64,000 nt of DNA, taken from the NCBI RefSeq assembly GCF_025971955.1, contig NZ_JAPDMX010000020.1:28895-92894 (forward strand), written 5' to 3'. The notes beneath the pieces are model-generated. The model was given only the letters and a program-made list of their open reading frames with translations. It was not told the DNA's origin and ran no database searches. Positions within the stretch are counted from its first letter, which is position 1. Every line of letters starts with the position of its first letter. Origin of the DNA: Shewanella subflava. GTDB lineage: Bacteria; Pseudomonadota; Gammaproteobacteria; Enterobacterales; Shewanellaceae. The translations under genes were made by a program, and so were the position numbers. Positions 8,238-17,773 of the stretch are shown here, in pieces.

Positions 8238-9047
8238 ATGTTCAAAGCTAAAAGATCGTCCACAAAAATATTCAATACGCTTGAACCCATTGAATTAGCA
8301 ATGATGATTTTGTCATTTTTTTCAGTCGCTATAGTGCTCGCATTAACATTTGGTAAACTCGACAAAGAAACTTATCGGCTGCTGTTATATATCGACGGTG
8401 CCATTTGCGTTATTTTTTTGAGCCGCTTCTTTTGGGGATTATATAAAGCCCGTAATAAAGCCTACTACCTGCGTCATCACTGGATAGACTTTCTAGCCAG
8501 TATTCCCGCGATAGAAGCATTACGAATTGCTCGGGTATTCCAAATTCTTCGGGTGATAAGATTAATCCGCATGAGCCGCTCAATCATTTGGCCATTATTA
8601 AAACAAAAAAAACAAACCACACTCGCAAGCCTTTTATTAGCCACAGTATTGATTTTAGCCAATGCATCAGTGCTTATTCTATTGGTTGAAAGTGGCGCTG
8701 AAGGCGCTAATATTCTCACTGCTGAACAAGCTATCTGGTGGGCATTAGTGACAATATCTACCGTTGGTTACGGAGACTTTTACCCAGTCAGCACTTTGGG
8801 TCATGTCATTGGTGGCATTGTGATCATCAGTGGTGTCAGCTTTTTCGGGGTGATATCGGGCTATATGGCTTCAGTATTTGTAGCCCCTGATGAACAAGAG
8901 CGAAAAGAGTCACAACAAGAATTAATTAGAACAGAGGTAGAACTGGTATTGTCTCGAATGGAGGCCAATCAGCATCAAATGGAAAAAAATCAAATTGAAA
9001 TGTTGCATGAAATATCTCAACTTAGGGATGAATTAGCCAAGAAATAA
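8238..9047 (+). CDS. Voltage-gated potassium channel, Kv type
   Basis: This 269-residue inner-membrane channel has six membrane segments. S4 is obvious at residues 96-114 with Arg at three- to four-residue spacing (RIARVFQILRVIRLIRMSR). The pore helix and selectivity filter TVGYGD occupy 175-180, and S6 ends near 213. The cytosolic tail (222-266) is a coiled coil rich in Glu, Gln and Met that should tetramerise the channel; there is no RCK nucleotide-binding domain. A potassium-selective, voltage-dependent conductance is well supported. It has its own unit between the terminator at 8156 and a hairpin at 9212. Ion channels near PspA/DUF350 genes suggest a functional link, but this one could be independent. 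Confidence 0.93.
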   Translation: MFKAKRSSTKIFNTLEPIELAMMILSFFSVAIVLALTFGKLDKETYRLLLYIDGAICVIFLSRFFWGLYKARNKAYYLRHHWIDFLASIPAIEALRIARVFQILRVIRLIRMSRSIIWPLLKQKKQTTLASLLLATVLILANASVLILLVESGAEGANILTAEQAIWWALVTISTVGYGDFYPVSTLGHVIGGIVIISGVSFFGVISGYMASVFVAPDEQERKESQQELIRTEVELVLSRMEANQHQMEKNQIEMLHEISQLRDELAKK

Positions 9048-9211
9048 CGCAGTTGCACAGATGTGATAATAAGACAAAAAATCAACACAAGTCATTGTTA
9101 TTTAATCAAAATATAACAGAGGTATCGAGTTTTTTTCCTTCAGTATTTATGAACACTTCTATACTGTGATTGGTATAAAATGTGTCTATCTCGCTTCCCA
9201 ATCAAAGTTAA

Positions 9212-9240
9212 CCTCTCTAGGTAGCAGATACCTAGAGAGG
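9212..9240. terminator. Hairpin between convergent channel and mrcB genes
   Basis: A perfect 12-bp stem (CCTCTCTAGGTA at 9212-9223, complement at 9229-9240) with a five-base loop. It lacks a good T-run on either side, so it is a likely but not classic terminator for the convergent pair. Confidence 0.55.
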
Positions 9241-9273
9241 TGAATCTTCCCCAAAAGCGATAATGCTAAAGGA

Positions 9274-11571
9274 TTACTCCCCTAACAGCTTTTGCCACCA
9301 AGACAAAGGTTCGCCACAATTAGCCGCAGGTTGATAACTCACATTGTGGGCAGGTAAATTAATCACATTGTGACAATTAGGCTGCATCGGCGCACCATTG
9401 GTGCGGTCAAAGTAGCCATTCACTATGCCCTGAACCGGTGGCATTCGTAAACTCAGCGGTGGACGTTGCTGTAAAAATGCTTGGTAAACCGCCATAGCAC
9501 CGCTGCTACCGTATAAACCTGTTTTACTGTTATCGTCTTGGCCAACCCAAATAGCGGCAACATTTCGCTCATCAAAACCAGCAAACCAAGAATCACGACT
9601 ATCGTTACTGGTTCCTGTTTTACCTGCTAATTTAACCCCTGGGAAGGCAGCGCCTAAACGTTTGCCGGTACCTTTGGCAACAACTTGGCTCATGGCATAT
9701 TGGACAAGGTAATCTGTCGCAGGATCTATCGCCATCTCACTGGCTGAATGTGTCACCGCTAATGGGGTATTTTGACTATCTAGCACCGCCGTTATTGAGG
9801 TTAATTTACGATAACGACCTTCATCTGCAATCGTTTGATAAATCTGTGCCACCATTAATGGCGATCCATTCACTGCACCCAGTAACATAGATGGGTATGG
9901 CGCAATGGGTTCACTCCAACCTGCGTTTTGCATGGTGTTGGCCACATTTTCAACACCTATTGCCAAACCGGCGTTCACCGTAGGGACGTTCATTGAATTA
10001 GCAAAAGCCTCTAATAGAGACACTTCACCACTAAATTGTTTATCGACATTTTTCGGCGACCAAGTTTTACCTTGCTCGTTCGTTAAAGTGATTGGCTTAT
10101 CCGCTAACGGGCTGGCTAAACTAAACTTATCCCCTTGAGCCAATGCAGTAGCATACACAAACGGTTTAATTAACGAGCCGATTGGTCGGCGGATCTCAAC
10201 GGCGCGGTTAAAACCTTCAAAACCCGGTTGTTTGTCACCCACCATGGCGGCGATACCACCTGTATATTTATCTGTTAGCACCATCCCCACTTGCACATTT
10301 TTAGCCCGCTTGTCTAAGGATTTTAAGGTCGATAACACCGCTTTTTCTGCCGCATCTTGGGCCATTGGATCTAAAGTGGTGTATACCTTAACGCCAGATT
10401 GATTTAATAAACTGTCGCCATAGCGATTACGTAGTTCATTTTTAACCACAGCAAAAAAGGCGGGGAGTTTTTGATGCACCGACTTTTTACCGTCGCGTAA
10501 TCCTAAGGGCGATTCTGCGGCGGCTTTGTACTGAGCAACCGTTAATTTATCGTTTTCCATTAATATACGTAACACCAGATCACGTCGCTCCTGAGCGCGC
10601 TCGGGATAACGCCATGGATTGTAATACGACGGACCTTTAATTACGGCCACGAGAAAAGCTTGCTGAGCAACCGTTAGCTCGGCTATTGGACGCCCAAAAT
10701 AGAATTGCGATGCTAACCCCATACCATGAACACCACGGGCTTTATCTTGGCCCATGTAAACTTCATTTAAGTAAGCTTCTAAAATTTCATCTTTGCTATA
10801 GCGAAAATCAATAATAATTGCCATTAAGGCTTCTCGGACTTTACGAATAAGCGAACGCTCACTGCTTAAAAAGAAGTTTTTGGCTAATTGTTGGGTTAAC
10901 GTGGAGCCCCCCTGCACTGCTCGACCTGCGGTAATGTTAACGATGGCCGCACGCGCAATCGCAAATGGATTGACGCCATGGTGCTCATAAAAGCTGCGAT
11001 CTTCAACCTGCAATAGTGACTCAACAATCAAGCTCGGCATTTCGTTTTTGGGCACAAATAAACGATCTTCACCATCACCGGCGATAATGCGGTCAAGTAA
11101 TACGGGTTCTAAATGAAAAACCGCTAACTCGCGTTTATCACTCATACGCTGAACAGAGTTCACCCCTAAACTATCGAAACTGATCATCACCCGCTGCTCA
11201 GCTTGATTGCCTTCTGGGTGTAAAAAAGGACGACGCCACAGCTCAATGCGCGTGCTTGACGCAGAAAATTCGCCCACTTGGCGAGGATTAGCTACCTTAC
11301 GATAACCAAGTAATTTCAACTCAGCCATCAGTTGTGGATGGTTTACCGCAGCACCGGGATATAATGCCATCGAGCGGCTGAAAATTTGTGCCGGCAAATG
11401 CCACTTTTGCCCTTCAAATTTTTGAGCAATGATTTGATCCAAATAAATGGCATAAAACGTCACAAAAGCAATACCGATTAATGCGAGTTTCCATGTTAAT
11501 GACCATAGGCTGCTGAGCCAACCTTTACTGTGCTTTTTAGCGTGCTTCTTTGTCGATTTAGTTTTTGCCAT
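9274..11571 (-). CDS. mrcB: Penicillin-binding protein 1B, bifunctional transglycosylase/transpeptidase
   Basis: PBP1B polymerises lipid II and cross-links peptidoglycan at the outer face of the inner membrane. The 765-residue protein has a basic cytosolic tail (residues 1-25), one membrane helix (about 28-48), a UB2H-like region (about 60-160) and a GT51 domain with catalytic Glu190 in EDRSFYEHHG and QGGSTLTQQLAKNFF at 220-234. The transpeptidase domain has SLIK near 465-468 carrying the active Ser, an SMN motif, and KTGTS near 648. E. coli PBP1B is about 800-844 residues; the difference lies mainly in a shorter N-terminal tail. In E. coli hrpB is also the upstream neighbour. Confidence 0.96.
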   Translation of the reverse strand: MAKTKSTKKHAKKHSKGWLSSLWSLTWKLALIGIAFVTFYAIYLDQIIAQKFEGQKWHLPAQIFSRSMALYPGAAVNHPQLMAELKLLGYRKVANPRQVGEFSASSTRIELWRRPFLHPEGNQAEQRVMISFDSLGVNSVQRMSDKRELAVFHLEPVLLDRIIAGDGEDRLFVPKNEMPSLIVESLLQVEDRSFYEHHGVNPFAIARAAIVNITAGRAVQGGSTLTQQLAKNFFLSSERSLIRKVREALMAIIIDFRYSKDEILEAYLNEVYMGQDKARGVHGMGLASQFYFGRPIAELTVAQQAFLVAVIKGPSYYNPWRYPERAQERRDLVLRILMENDKLTVAQYKAAAESPLGLRDGKKSVHQKLPAFFAVVKNELRNRYGDSLLNQSGVKVYTTLDPMAQDAAEKAVLSTLKSLDKRAKNVQVGMVLTDKYTGGIAAMVGDKQPGFEGFNRAVEIRRPIGSLIKPFVYATALAQGDKFSLASPLADKPITLTNEQGKTWSPKNVDKQFSGEVSLLEAFANSMNVPTVNAGLAIGVENVANTMQNAGWSEPIAPYPSMLLGAVNGSPLMVAQIYQTIADEGRYRKLTSITAVLDSQNTPLAVTHSASEMAIDPATDYLVQYAMSQVVAKGTGKRLGAAFPGVKLAGKTGTSNDSRDSWFAGFDERNVAAIWVGQDDNSKTGLYGSSGAMAVYQAFLQQRPPLSLRMPPVQGIVNGYFDRTNGAPMQPNCHNVINLPAHNVSYQPAANCGEPLSWWQKLLGE

Positions 11572-11612
11572 GTCTCTCTACAACGTCATACATTAGATAG
11601 GTTCTAACGGGC

Positions 11613-14183
11613 TTATAAGCCTGGGGTTTTCTTTTTAGTAAATTTGGTTGCGGTGGTATTTATAGGATCATCGGGCCATAAATGTTTTGGGTAACGGCCA
11701 CGCATTTCTTTTTTTACTTCAACATAAGGTCCTTGCCAAAAGCTGGCTAAATCTGCGGTGGTGGCGAGTGGCCTGTGCGCCGGAGACAATAATTCCATGG
11801 TTACGGTTAATTTACCATTAAATAATCTCGGACTTTGTGCCATACCTAATGCTTCTTGCAGTCTGACACTAAGCAATGCTCTTGCTTGTTGATGTTCAAA
11901 ATAAGCCTGACCATGCTCATCAACAGGCAACTGGTATCGAATTGGCGCATAGGTCCCTGTTGCCATTAACCAGCGGGTGGGAGCCACATCATTCAACACC
12001 TGTTGCAACTCCCACGTTAAATGATTTAGCAACAGTTTACTGCAATCCAATTTGGCTAATTGTGCCAGATTACGCACATCGGTAAGATAAGGCGTTAGCC
12101 ATTTATCGATGTTTTCCATCAAACCATTATCACTGTAATCGGGCCAAGCTAAATGCTCTAACAAATAACTCGCCATAATGACCCGCCGTTGCAACTGCTT
12201 AACACTGTCATCAAGATTTAACACAGATAGGCCATTTTGCTGCAACAACGCCACAAGAGCACAGCGAATATCATCAGTGCTGACGCTATTATCCCTCACC
12301 GATTTCAATACAATACTGCCGACTTGGGTTTGGGTTTCAGCAAAAAAACGCCCCTTGGCTTCATCCCAACCACTGACTCTTTGAGTTGTAACGAGATGTG
12401 CAAGTTCATCACTTATTAAGCGCTCATCCAACGCACAGGCAAGATAAACTCTGCCAGCCGTACGACCTTGGGTTTCTTGAAAATCAGCCACCACTAACCA
12501 GGGTGCATGGCAAAGGGGATCTTGTGGGTCAAGGGTAACGCCCGTGCCGTTACTGAGCAAAAAACCCAACTTACCACGAGCTTTCGCTATTCTATCTGGA
12601 TACGCTAACCCTAAAAGGTGGCCAATATCGTAATCATTCGCTTCACTGACGGCTTGTTTCAACTCCCCCGGTAACGACAGCTTTTTTTGCCAAACTTTGG
12701 CCTGTTGCCCCATTTGACCTTGAGTTGCCATAGACAAATAACCGCTAATATCAGCCCCTTTGGCTGGCAATCCCCGCGCTTCCACAATGCTAGCCAATAA
12801 GCAGGCTAGTAATGCAAAATGTGGCGTGGCATTTATCTCAGCAAGCACTTTAGCTTGCAGCAACATATGAGCTAACCTAGGGTGACAACCTAAGTGATGC
12901 GCCTCTCGGCCAAGCGAGGTTAATTTGCGGTCTTTATCCACCAACTCCAGTTGCTGTAATAATTGCCATGCTAACTGCTCATTTACTTTAGGGGCTGGAG
13001 TCAGTAAGGCTAAATCACTAAATTGTTTTGCCCCCCAACAGGCACAATCTAAGGCGACACTGGTTAATTCGGACAATACAATTTCGGGAGGCGTGACTTT
13101 TAATAATCGGCCTTGCTCTTCCTGACTCCATAACCTCAGTGCTTTACCCGCTGATAATCGCCCAGCTCGGCCACTTCTTTGTATCGCCGATGACTGACTA
13201 ATTCGGGTTAAACTGAGTTTTGATACCCCGGTTTTGGGATTAAAAGTAGCACTGCGTTGATAGCCACTATCGACGACTATGGTAATGCCTTCGATGGTTA
13301 AACTCGACTCAGCAACGTTAGTGGCTAACACCACTTTTCGCCATCCCGCTGGCGCAACTTGAATGGCTTTATCTTGCTCTGCTGGACTTAAATCGCCATA
13401 CAAGCTGCACAATAAAATATCATCCGCCAATTTAGGTGCCAGTATTGCAGCAAGCCGGTTGATTTCGCCTTTACCTGGCAAAAAAGCCAATAACGAACCG
13501 CAATCACCAGTGAGGCGACTTGAGTCGGTCATCTGATCAACAATCACTGTCGCCATATGGCTTAACCAATCGGCTGACGCCCCCATCGGGGCATATTCAA
13601 TTTCAACTGGAAAACTGCGACCTTCACTGAATATTACTTGCGCATTAGGCATGATATCTTGCAGTGGTAACCCTGATAATGAAGCCGACATCGCCAATAT
13701 AATCAGATCATCACGTAAAGAAGATTGCACCTCTAATGCAAGCGCCAAACCGATGTCGGTGGGTAAATGACGCTCATGGATTTCATCAAAAATGATCATA
13801 CCAATGCCATCTAACTCAGGATCATCCTGGATCATTCTGGTTAAAATACCTTCGGTCACCACTTCTAATTGAGTTTGTGCACTCACCTGACTGTCACCAC
13901 GAACTCGATATCCCACTTGCTGGCCAACAGGTTGTTTTAGTTGCTTGGCAATGAATTTAGCAATATTGCGCGTAGCCACTCGCCGCGGCTCCAACATTAA
14001 TATTTTGCCCTTAATAAGGCCAGATTGAAGCAAGGCTAATGGTAAGGCTGTCGATTTACCTGCGCCTGTCGGTGCTTGGAGAATAATTTGATTAGCGCTC
14101 TCGACCGCTTGAAGCATTTTGGGAAGTATTGCCGTAATAGGAATATCGAAAGCTGAAAGGGTCATATTGGTTACATCAGTCAT
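11613..14183 (-). CDS. hrpB: ATP-dependent DEAH-box RNA helicase HrpB
   Basis: HrpB is a DEAH/RHA-type helicase whose substrate in the cell is not settled. From the chosen ATG at 14183 the product is 856 residues, normal for the family. Walker A APTGAGKS sits near 37-44, DEIHER (the DEAH box) near 132-137, SGRAGR is present as motif VI, and a long HrpB-specific C-terminal half ends with the typical PKHLWPDDP segment. A longer reading from a TTG at 14297 adds 38 residues that do not resemble helicase sequence. Neither start has a good ribosome site, so the start is uncertain; ATG 14165 is another option. It follows the GGDEF/EAL gene on the same strand. Confidence 0.93.
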   Translation of the reverse strand: MTDVTNMTLSAFDIPITAILPKMLQAVESANQIILQAPTGAGKSTALPLALLQSGLIKGKILMLEPRRVATRNIAKFIAKQLKQPVGQQVGYRVRGDSQVSAQTQLEVVTEGILTRMIQDDPELDGIGMIIFDEIHERHLPTDIGLALALEVQSSLRDDLIILAMSASLSGLPLQDIMPNAQVIFSEGRSFPVEIEYAPMGASADWLSHMATVIVDQMTDSSRLTGDCGSLLAFLPGKGEINRLAAILAPKLADDILLCSLYGDLSPAEQDKAIQVAPAGWRKVVLATNVAESSLTIEGITIVVDSGYQRSATFNPKTGVSKLSLTRISQSSAIQRSGRAGRLSAGKALRLWSQEEQGRLLKVTPPEIVLSELTSVALDCACWGAKQFSDLALLTPAPKVNEQLAWQLLQQLELVDKDRKLTSLGREAHHLGCHPRLAHMLLQAKVLAEINATPHFALLACLLASIVEARGLPAKGADISGYLSMATQGQMGQQAKVWQKKLSLPGELKQAVSEANDYDIGHLLGLAYPDRIAKARGKLGFLLSNGTGVTLDPQDPLCHAPWLVVADFQETQGRTAGRVYLACALDERLISDELAHLVTTQRVSGWDEAKGRFFAETQTQVGSIVLKSVRDNSVSTDDIRCALVALLQQNGLSVLNLDDSVKQLQRRVIMASYLLEHLAWPDYSDNGLMENIDKWLTPYLTDVRNLAQLAKLDCSKLLLNHLTWELQQVLNDVAPTRWLMATGTYAPIRYQLPVDEHGQAYFEHQQARALLSVRLQEALGMAQSPRLFNGKLTVTMELLSPAHRPLATTADLASFWQGPYVEVKKEMRGRYPKHLWPDDPINTTATKFTKKKTPGL

Positions 14184-14302
14184 TGGGGAACTTGAAAATA
14201 AATAGCTGTTAATGCCGTTTGGGCTTAGTACTTTACGGGATACAGGAATATCACTGCAGGTAAGTTTACTGACACTGACACTGATTGCAAATAACAAGCA
14301 GA

Positions 14303-16603
14303 TTAACTATCGTTATTCACTTTATCTGTTGAATGTAGCGCTAACCAAGGAGAACGGATCCCCGACTCTAGAGTGGATAAAGGGCAAGGTTTATTGATAG
14401 CATAACCTTGGGCATAGTCGACCCCTAACGATTTAAGTTTTAAGCCAATATCAGCGGTTTCGACAAATTCAGCAATCACCTCAAAATCCATGTCTTTTGC
14501 TAACTGGCAAATGGCTGAGACAATCGCTTTATCGCTGCGATCTGAGCAAATGTTAACCACAAACTGACCATCAATTTTGACAAAATCCACATCTAACGTT
14601 TTTAAATAGGCAAAGCTAGAAAAGCCTGAACCGAAGTCATCTAGGGCTAATTTACAGCCTAATGGACGCAATAAATCAATTAAAGCCGTAGCTTGCTCAA
14701 GTTGGCTGACTGCGGCCGTTTCAGTGATTTCAAAACACAGTTTATCGACTAATTCAGGCTCAACCATTAAGCGCATTTCAAGCCAGCCCATAAATTTTTG
14801 ATCGGCTAAAGACATCGCAGATAAGTTAACGGACACCATCGACATTTCACGCCAAATATTCAGATTCGCCCCGCCCCACTTTAGCAAATTATCAATAACC
14901 CATTGATCCACTCGCGAGGCTAAATTATAACGCTCGGCTGCGGGTAAAAAGATAGCGGGTGACACAAATGTGCCATCCTCTTGCACCATTCGCAGTAAAA
15001 TTTCCATGTGCAAACCATGTTCATTTTTATTAAGCGGCTCAATTAATTGATAAAATAACTCAAATTGGTTCAACGCAAGTGCGCCTGTAATATCAACCGA
15101 AGCAACCATTTGGGTATACAGGATGTGAACTTGTGGGTCATCAGAATTGAAATAATGCCAACGATTCCGGCCCTCCTCTTTTGCTAAACGACATGCTGCA
15201 TCGGCTTGGCTCATCACCTCGTAGATGTCTTTAGCGTGATGATCAAATGTCGATATACCTATGCTCATGCTGACATTATGTTTAACTTTTTTCCATTTAA
15301 ACTCATGCTCCGACAGCTGCTGGCATATGCGTTTGGCCACTTGTTTAGCCGATACTTCATCGGAGTAGTACATCAAAATACCAAATTCATCACCGCCTAA
15401 GCGGGCAACCACATCACCTTTGCGAACTAATTGTTTAAGCCGCTTAGAAACCTGCTGCAGCAATTCATCACCCGCTTGGTGCCCGCTGAGATCATTCACA
15501 ACCTGAAACTGATCTAAATCTAAAAAGGCCACACATGCAGGAATATTTTCATCGCCAGCGAGCAGCTCATCTAACATACCTTCAAATTGCACTCGATTGG
15601 GCAGCCCCGTTAATGCATCATGATTGGAATGAAAAGTAAGCTCATCCGCCAAACGGTAACGCTCTGTGACATCTTCGACCATCAGTAATAGTTGTTTTTG
15701 CGAGTTCAAGGCATGACAAAAACTCATTTTATACCAATGAGTTGTCAATCCTAACTTTAAAGGCACTTCACACCATGCTTGGCGAAGTACACCTTGCCTT
15801 ACTATGTGCAGCGTATCTTTTAATAAGGCATGGTCATCATGTCTCAAGCCATCAAATAAGCTTTGACCAATTTGAAACTTGAGCATATTTTCAGACACAT
15901 GATTTTGTAACACCACTTTATCAGCAACATCAATTAGGGCGCAGGCCATTGGCAAGTGACTGAATAACTCTTGATACTGTTTCTCTTTACTGTCGAGTAA
16001 AGTCGACAATCGAGTCAGCTCAAATGCACTTGCTAACTGAAAACAATGCTCATCTAACATTGACTGCCAAAAGCTTTCACAGCTCAGCGGCTTTTCGGAC
16101 ATAGAAAGGGCGGTCACAGGCTGAAAAGTCGTGGCAATTAACACCATAGTGACATTGCCAACACACACAGCAGAAGTGACTTCACAATGAAGAATCTGAA
16201 CGCTTTTATCTATGTGCTGACTTAAATGTTGTGATATTTTTTGAGCTTGCTGACTCACTGGGGAGGTAAGATCTTGGAAAATATGAATGGGCTGTTGATG
16301 GCTTAATAACGCGTCAATTAACACTTGATCGCTTTCAATGGCTTGGGTTAATTGACCTTGAAATGAAAAATAATCACGAAAGTGACTGACCACAGTTGTA
16401 ATGGACGTATCCACTACCTCTAAACTTGCCGAAAAAGTATTATTACTATGGCAACTTTTAATCGCGAATACTGCATCACAATTTAGTTGTTTACACACAA
16501 AAGCCAACACGTCATCCAGTATCATGATGGAGGTATTTTTACTGTCCTGTAACGAACCATTCGCCAATGCTAATTTCAACAATTGTGGAGTACTTTCAGC
16601 CAT
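14303..16603 (-). CDS. GAF-PAS-GGDEF-EAL cyclic-di-GMP signalling protein
   Basis: The 766-residue protein contains a GAF-like sensory region (about 20-190), a PAS-like region (about 205-320), a GGDEF domain with intact GGDEF near 401-405 and an I-site RKGD five residues before it, and an EAL domain (about 495-750). Diguanylate cyclase activity is therefore likely, with product inhibition. The phosphodiesterase domain keeps NLS, EITET, DDFGSG and KIDG motifs, but its signature reads EILLR near residue 534 instead of EALLR. The metal-binding Glu is kept, so activity may persist. There is no membrane helix, so it is cytosolic. Ligand is unknown. Confidence 0.92.
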   Translation of the reverse strand: MAESTPQLLKLALANGSLQDSKNTSIMILDDVLAFVCKQLNCDAVFAIKSCHSNNTFSASLEVVDTSITTVVSHFRDYFSFQGQLTQAIESDQVLIDALLSHQQPIHIFQDLTSPVSQQAQKISQHLSQHIDKSVQILHCEVTSAVCVGNVTMVLIATTFQPVTALSMSEKPLSCESFWQSMLDEHCFQLASAFELTRLSTLLDSKEKQYQELFSHLPMACALIDVADKVVLQNHVSENMLKFQIGQSLFDGLRHDDHALLKDTLHIVRQGVLRQAWCEVPLKLGLTTHWYKMSFCHALNSQKQLLLMVEDVTERYRLADELTFHSNHDALTGLPNRVQFEGMLDELLAGDENIPACVAFLDLDQFQVVNDLSGHQAGDELLQQVSKRLKQLVRKGDVVARLGGDEFGILMYYSDEVSAKQVAKRICQQLSEHEFKWKKVKHNVSMSIGISTFDHHAKDIYEVMSQADAACRLAKEEGRNRWHYFNSDDPQVHILYTQMVASVDITGALALNQFELFYQLIEPLNKNEHGLHMEILLRMVQEDGTFVSPAIFLPAAERYNLASRVDQWVIDNLLKWGGANLNIWREMSMVSVNLSAMSLADQKFMGWLEMRLMVEPELVDKLCFEITETAAVSQLEQATALIDLLRPLGCKLALDDFGSGFSSFAYLKTLDVDFVKIDGQFVVNICSDRSDKAIVSAICQLAKDMDFEVIAEFVETADIGLKLKSLGVDYAQGYAINKPCPLSTLESGIRSPWLALHSTDKVNNDS

Positions 16604-16881
16604 TCATTAACTCAATTTAGTTAGCTTTAATATCTTCGAAAAACCTACCAAAACAGCAGATTCAATCCCTATATGCACACGATAATCTGTCCCTGAACTG
16701 CCAATCTATTTTGTTGTTATGTGACCCCAAATGCCCCTAGACACGTTTTGTTTATGGATTGATAATCACTTCAGAATAACAATAGTAGAAAACAAGGTGT
16801 TAGTCAGTAAAACATCATGTTATTTTTTAATATTATGACACTGTGTCACTCGCCACTAACAGAAAAGTAAACAAGCTGAAT

Positions 16882-17433
16882 ATGCAAAATACCACTAAAA
16901 GGTTATTTCTTGGATTTAGTGTCAAAAAAACACTAGAGCGTCAATTTTTTGATATGCAGCAAAAGCTTACATTACATATTAATACAGAAGCTTTAGCGGT
17001 TTTACAACCGGACATGCATATTACCCTTGGTTTTTTGGGTCAGGTGAAAACCTCATGTATACCAGCCCTGTTAGCTGAGATCGATGTGCTTTATAAACCG
17101 TCATTTGAACTTGTGTTATCTACATTATCTTGGTGGCCAAAACCGCAGATCATTTGCTTAGAAGGCCAAGCTGGCAAATCCCTTTTAACCATGGCACAAA
17201 ATGTCCAGCAAATAGCGTTAAAACTCGGCTTACATCAAAACTTATACAGTTACCGTCCCCATGTCACTCTCTTTCGCCAAGCCACATATCTGACTTTACC
17301 TAAAGACACCAACATAGACTGGCATAACATTTTGTCCCAAGGTATTTGGGTATCACAGCTGCACTTATATGAATCGCGCCAGGTCACAGCAGGTGTGCAG
17401 TATGACATATTGCACACCTGGCCATTGATGTAA
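16882..17433 (+). CDS. thpR: RNA 2',3'-cyclic phosphodiesterase / 2'-5' RNA ligase (2H family)
   Basis: This 183-residue member of the 2H phosphoesterase superfamily carries both signature motifs, HITL near residues 46-49 and HVTL near 127-130, spaced as in E. coli ThpR. Those proteins open 2',3'-cyclic phosphates and can reversibly form 2'-5' linkages in tRNA halves in vitro; the physiological role is unclear. The ATG at 16882 places the conserved KRLFLGFSV strand at the N-terminus as in the family. An upstream GTG at 16843 would add 13 unconserved residues. The gene stands alone and its downstream region holds a dispersed repeat. Confidence 0.87.
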   Translation: MQNTTKRLFLGFSVKKTLERQFFDMQQKLTLHINTEALAVLQPDMHITLGFLGQVKTSCIPALLAEIDVLYKPSFELVLSTLSWWPKPQIICLEGQAGKSLLTMAQNVQQIALKLGLHQNLYSYRPHVTLFRQATYLTLPKDTNIDWHNILSQGIWVSQLHLYESRQVTAGVQYDILHTWPLM

Positions 17434-17460
17434 GATCTACAATCACAAAAGTAAAGAATC

Positions 17461-17630
17461 TACCTTCTAAAGAAGGTGGCTTTGATACCACTCCCTAAAA
17501 GGGCGCTTTCCTACCGTGCGTTAAAAGACGCCGTATATATCCCTATAGGCTCTACTAAATCATCCCTGATTTAGAAGCTTGTACCTAACCAATAGCAAAG
17601 CTCACCTATCACTTGAGTTAATCAGCTATT
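17461..17630 (+). repeat. Dispersed repeat, family 1, copy A
   Basis: About 170 bp clearly related to the stretch at 37877-38050 in the same orientation. Shared blocks include GGTGGCTTTGA, CCTAAAAGGG, CCCTATAGGCT, AAATCATCCCTGATTTAGAA, AGCTTGTA and TATCACTTGAGTTAAT. It holds an inverted repeat CTAAATCA/TGATTTAG around TCCC that would fold into a hairpin. Both copies sit between a plus-strand gene and a minus-strand terminator. No coding potential is visible. It may be a mobile miniature element or a structured RNA repeat. Confidence 0.75.
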
Positions 17631-17696
17631 GAACATACATAAGGCAAAGCCTAATTGATGATAACCCCTACTGAAATAGTTGGTTTAGCGCAGAAA

Positions 17697-17720
17697 ATAA
17701 AAGCCATCTTACGATGGCTT
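17697..17720 (-). terminator. Rho-independent terminator of the aminopeptidase gene
   Basis: Stem AAGCCATC/GATGGCTT (17701-17708, 17713-17720) with TTAC loop. The A-rich tract to the left reads as a U-tract on the minus-strand transcript. Confidence 0.8.
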
Positions 17721-17773
17721 CAAACTTTTAAGGCTAATCTTTACACAAAGCATTAACCAATCAACACGCTCGC

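Noticed and set aside
14184..14297. Longer HrpB start at TTG 14297
   Set aside because: The added 38 residues are not helicase-like and there is no ribosome site.
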